From: Clostridia bacterium
GTDB taxonomy: Bacteria; Bacillota; Clostridia; Oscillospirales; Acutalibacteraceae
Assembly (NCBI GenBank): GCA_017559885.1
Contig: JAFYQN010000170.1
Location: 1 to 7,622, forward strand
Length of the DNA stretch: 7,622 nt
Direction: 5' to 3'
Made by a program: the position numbers and the translations under genes. Under the pieces are notes generated by a model. The model saw only the letters and a program-made list of their open reading frames with translations. It did not search any database and had not been told where the DNA came from. Below, piece after piece: positions 5,851-7,622 of the stretch; position 1 is the stretch's first letter; each line of letters begins with the position of its first letter.

Positions 5851-7605
5851 TTATTTTTCAGTAAAAGTACCATTTGACAAATAAAGAATTTTATCGCACA
5901 CATTAAGCGAAGTGTTACGATGAGTGATAAATAAAATTGTTTTATCAGTAAGGGTTTTAAGATTACTTAACAATTTAATTTCAGTTTGCTCATCCAATGC
6001 CGATGTTGCTTCATCAAGAAGAATAATAGGCGCGTTAAACAGCAATGCTCGAGCGATTGCAATGCGTTGTATTTGTCCTTCCGAAAGACCTAGTCCACGT
6101 TCTGAAACAACGGTATTAAAGCCGTCGGGTAACGTCATAATAAAGTCGTATATCTCGGCGGTTTTTGCGGCTTTAATTATATCTTCATCATTTACGCTAT
6201 CGTCACATAGGGATATGTTATCACGAATTGTACCTGAAATTAGCATATTACCTTGCGGTACGTATGAGAACATATTTCTTGTTTTTTCGTTAACTGTGAT
6301 ATCGTTGTCAAATGTAATATTACCGCCTGTAGCAGGGAAAAGACCGAGTAACAATTTAAATAGAGTACTTTTACCGCTACCCGAACGACCGGTTATTGCG
6401 GTTATTGTTCCTCGATTTACGGTGAAATTATTTTCTCTTAAAACAATTTCGTTTGTATAGGCAAATGAAAGGTTATTAACGTTTATTGTATCAAAATTTA
6501 TAGTTTCATTTTGATTGACTTGTTCTTCGTCTTCGAGTTGTTCAAGTTCTATAAGGCGTTCTGCCGAAGCAATCATTGAATAATATTTTGGTATAACACC
6601 CGAAATGTTTTGAAGTGGCGCACGCAGTACGGATATTAACTGTAAAAAATAAATCAACGTACCTGCGGTCATAAAACCTGCAGTAACCCGTGATGCGCCC
6701 CAAACCAAAACGCCGTAATATCCAAAACTAAATAATAAAAACAATAGGGAAGAGATAATAACCGTAAATAAACTTTTTTTGATTCTAAGCTTACGGTTGT
6801 TGTTTAAAAATTCATTTAGTTTTAAGACAAATGGTTTTTCTCCGGCAAAGGATTTAACAACAACAATATTTGCAAAACTTTCCTGTATAAAAGAGCGCGT
6901 AACACCTTCGGTTTGTTGTACCTGCTTATGTAATGATTTATATTTTTTACTAAGAAGTCTACCGAGTAGCGGAAAAACAAATCCTATTACAATAATTGCA
7001 AATGCAAAATTATAGTTTTCTATGCATATTGCAAATATTCCTGTAATAATTTTTGTTAGCATTGAAATAACTGTAGGAATAAGTTGAACGCTACCTGCTA
7101 CTACAACGTCTACGTCAGATGAAAATCTATTAAGCAAATCGCCCGAATGATAGTTAGAAATATTGTTATATTTCTTTTTCATAAGGCGCGTAAACATATA
7201 ATTTTTGATTTTTATGTTTAGCTTTGTGCTTAATTGTGTTAATGATACCGAAACAGCCGCTTCAATAACTATGTGTATTAGTATAAGCGCAAAAAGCAGT
7301 ATACTGCCAATAACAAACATATTACTATTTGAGCCACTTTGAATATCAATTATTTGTTGTGATATTTTTGCTAAAAGTATATAGGCGAGCGAAGCGATAA
7401 CATTTAATATTGAAATAAGTATTATCCAAGGGATACAACTTTTCGCTTGATTATATATCCATTTAATTGGTTTTGTTTGATTTTTATTATCAACTGTTAT
7501 CTTATTTTCCGGAACATTGTTTTTATTATCAATTGTTTTCGCGGGAGCTTTCTGCGCTGCAACAGCAGTTTCTGTTTTACGGTTTTTCTTCAACGCATAA
7601 TGCAT
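5851..7605 (-). CDS. ABC exporter half-transporter (membrane domain fused to ATPase)
   Basis: From ATG at 7605 this is 584 residues. Residues 1-55 are a hydrophilic Lys/Asn/Ala-rich tail containing a 13-residue repeat. Six hydrophobic segments follow (about 58-79, 96-120, 175-195, 200-218, 279-304, 309-330), forming a type-1 exporter membrane domain. The ATPase (about 370-584) has A-loop Tyr383, Walker A GRSGSGKST (406-414), Q-loop Gln451, signature LSEGQ (507-511), Walker B IILLDE with catalytic Glu532, D-loop SALD (535-538) and His562, so it should hydrolyse ATP. LSEGQ replaces the common LSGGQ. It probably works in the cell membrane as a homodimer or with a partner outside the window; cargo is unknown. 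The start is uncertain: no ribosome site precedes 7605, and the frame stays open to the right edge (residues CGVAA directly before Met), so the gene may begin outside. Alternatively another gene ends at the TAG at 7611-7613 and the ATG is coupled to it. Confidence 0.9.
   Translation of the reverse strand: MHYALKKNRKTETAVAAQKAPAKTIDNKNNVPENKITVDNKNQTKPIKWIYNQAKSCIPWIILISILNVIASLAYILLAKISQQIIDIQSGSNSNMFVIGSILLFALILIHIVIEAAVSVSLTQLSTKLNIKIKNYMFTRLMKKKYNNISNYHSGDLLNRFSSDVDVVVAGSVQLIPTVISMLTKIITGIFAICIENYNFAFAIIVIGFVFPLLGRLLSKKYKSLHKQVQQTEGVTRSFIQESFANIVVVKSFAGEKPFVLKLNEFLNNNRKLRIKKSLFTVIISSLLFLLFSFGYYGVLVWGASRVTAGFMTAGTLIYFLQLISVLRAPLQNISGVIPKYYSMIASAERLIELEQLEDEEQVNQNETINFDTINVNNLSFAYTNEIVLRENNFTVNRGTITAITGRSGSGKSTLFKLLLGLFPATGGNITFDNDITVNEKTRNMFSYVPQGNMLISGTIRDNISLCDDSVNDEDIIKAAKTAEIYDFIMTLPDGFNTVVSERGLGLSEGQIQRIAIARALLFNAPIILLDEATSALDEQTEIKLLSNLKTLTDKTILFITHRNTSLNVCDKILYLSNGTFTEK
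7481..7540 (-). repeat. Imperfect direct repeat in the ABC exporter N-terminal tail
   Basis: Two 21-bp copies (7481-7501 and 7520-7540) match at 19 positions and are 39 bp apart, exactly 13 codons. They encode TIDNKN (residues 24-29) and TVDNKN (37-42) of the hydrophilic tail. It looks like a small in-frame duplication; the rest of the 39-bp unit is diverged. Confidence 0.6.
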
Positions 7606-7622
7606 TGCCGCTACGCCGCAGC

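Noticed and set aside
5924..6460. 178-codon open frame on the plus strand opposite the ABC ATPase domain
   Set aside because: It is antisense to conserved ATPase motifs; its sequence is explained as the mirror of that coding region and shows no family features.
7606..7622. CGVAA before the ABC start resembling the active-site region of C39 peptidase domains of bacteriocin exporters
   Set aside because: Only about 60 residues separate it from the first membrane helix, too few for a C39 domain, and no following His/Asp pair is seen. Kept only as a reason to extend the sequence.

Overview
The window looks like ordinary chromosomal DNA from an AT-rich, low-GC Gram-positive bacterium, most likely an anaerobic member of the Clostridia (gut Firmicutes type). 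Supporting signs are strong GGAGG-type ribosome binding sites, sigma-A-like promoters, TAA at all five visible stops, oxygen-sensitive radical-SAM enzymes, and an mtaB-type (not E. coli-like) tRNA methylthiotransferase. The taxonomic call is inference; no marker gene fixes it.

Layout: (1) 1-738, minus strand: N-terminal 246 codons of mtaB, cut by the left edge. (2) 739-858: compact divergent promoter region, with a TTGACA/TACAAT promoter reading left into mtaB and an extended -10 promoter (TTGAAA/TGTTATAAT) reading right. Their -35 boxes lie 6 bp apart, and a small palindrome covers the mtaB -35. (3) 859-5814, plus strand: a tight four-gene run. It holds a GH1 beta-glucosidase, the ribosome-associated GTPase TypA/BipA, a DEDDh 3'-5' exonuclease-like protein with a C-terminal zinc ribbon, and a PflX-type (COG1313-like) radical-SAM protein. 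Junctions are +24 nt, a 1-nt TAATG overlap and a 32-nt overlap, with no terminator inside, so they are probably one transcript. (4) 5816-5841: a strong hairpin with flanking A and T tracts, usable as a terminator from both sides. (5) 5851-7605, minus strand and convergent: an ABC exporter half-transporter (six-helix membrane domain plus ATPase), whose reading frame remains open to the right edge.

How they fit together: mtaB and typA both serve translation (tRNA A37 modification; ribosome assembly and stress GTPase). The beta-glucosidase is catabolic and comes without a sugar transporter or regulator. The exonuclease and PflX-like proteins are the least understood pair and, by coupling, are made together. 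No mobile element, CRISPR array, RNA gene or toxin-like system was found. Every base is either coding or in two short intergenic regions (739-858 and 5815-5850), so there is no gene-free stretch over 300 bases. I do not see a clear new system. The points most worth a second look are the exonuclease/zinc-ribbon to radical-SAM coupling, the divergent promoter, and the N-terminal tail of the ABC protein.
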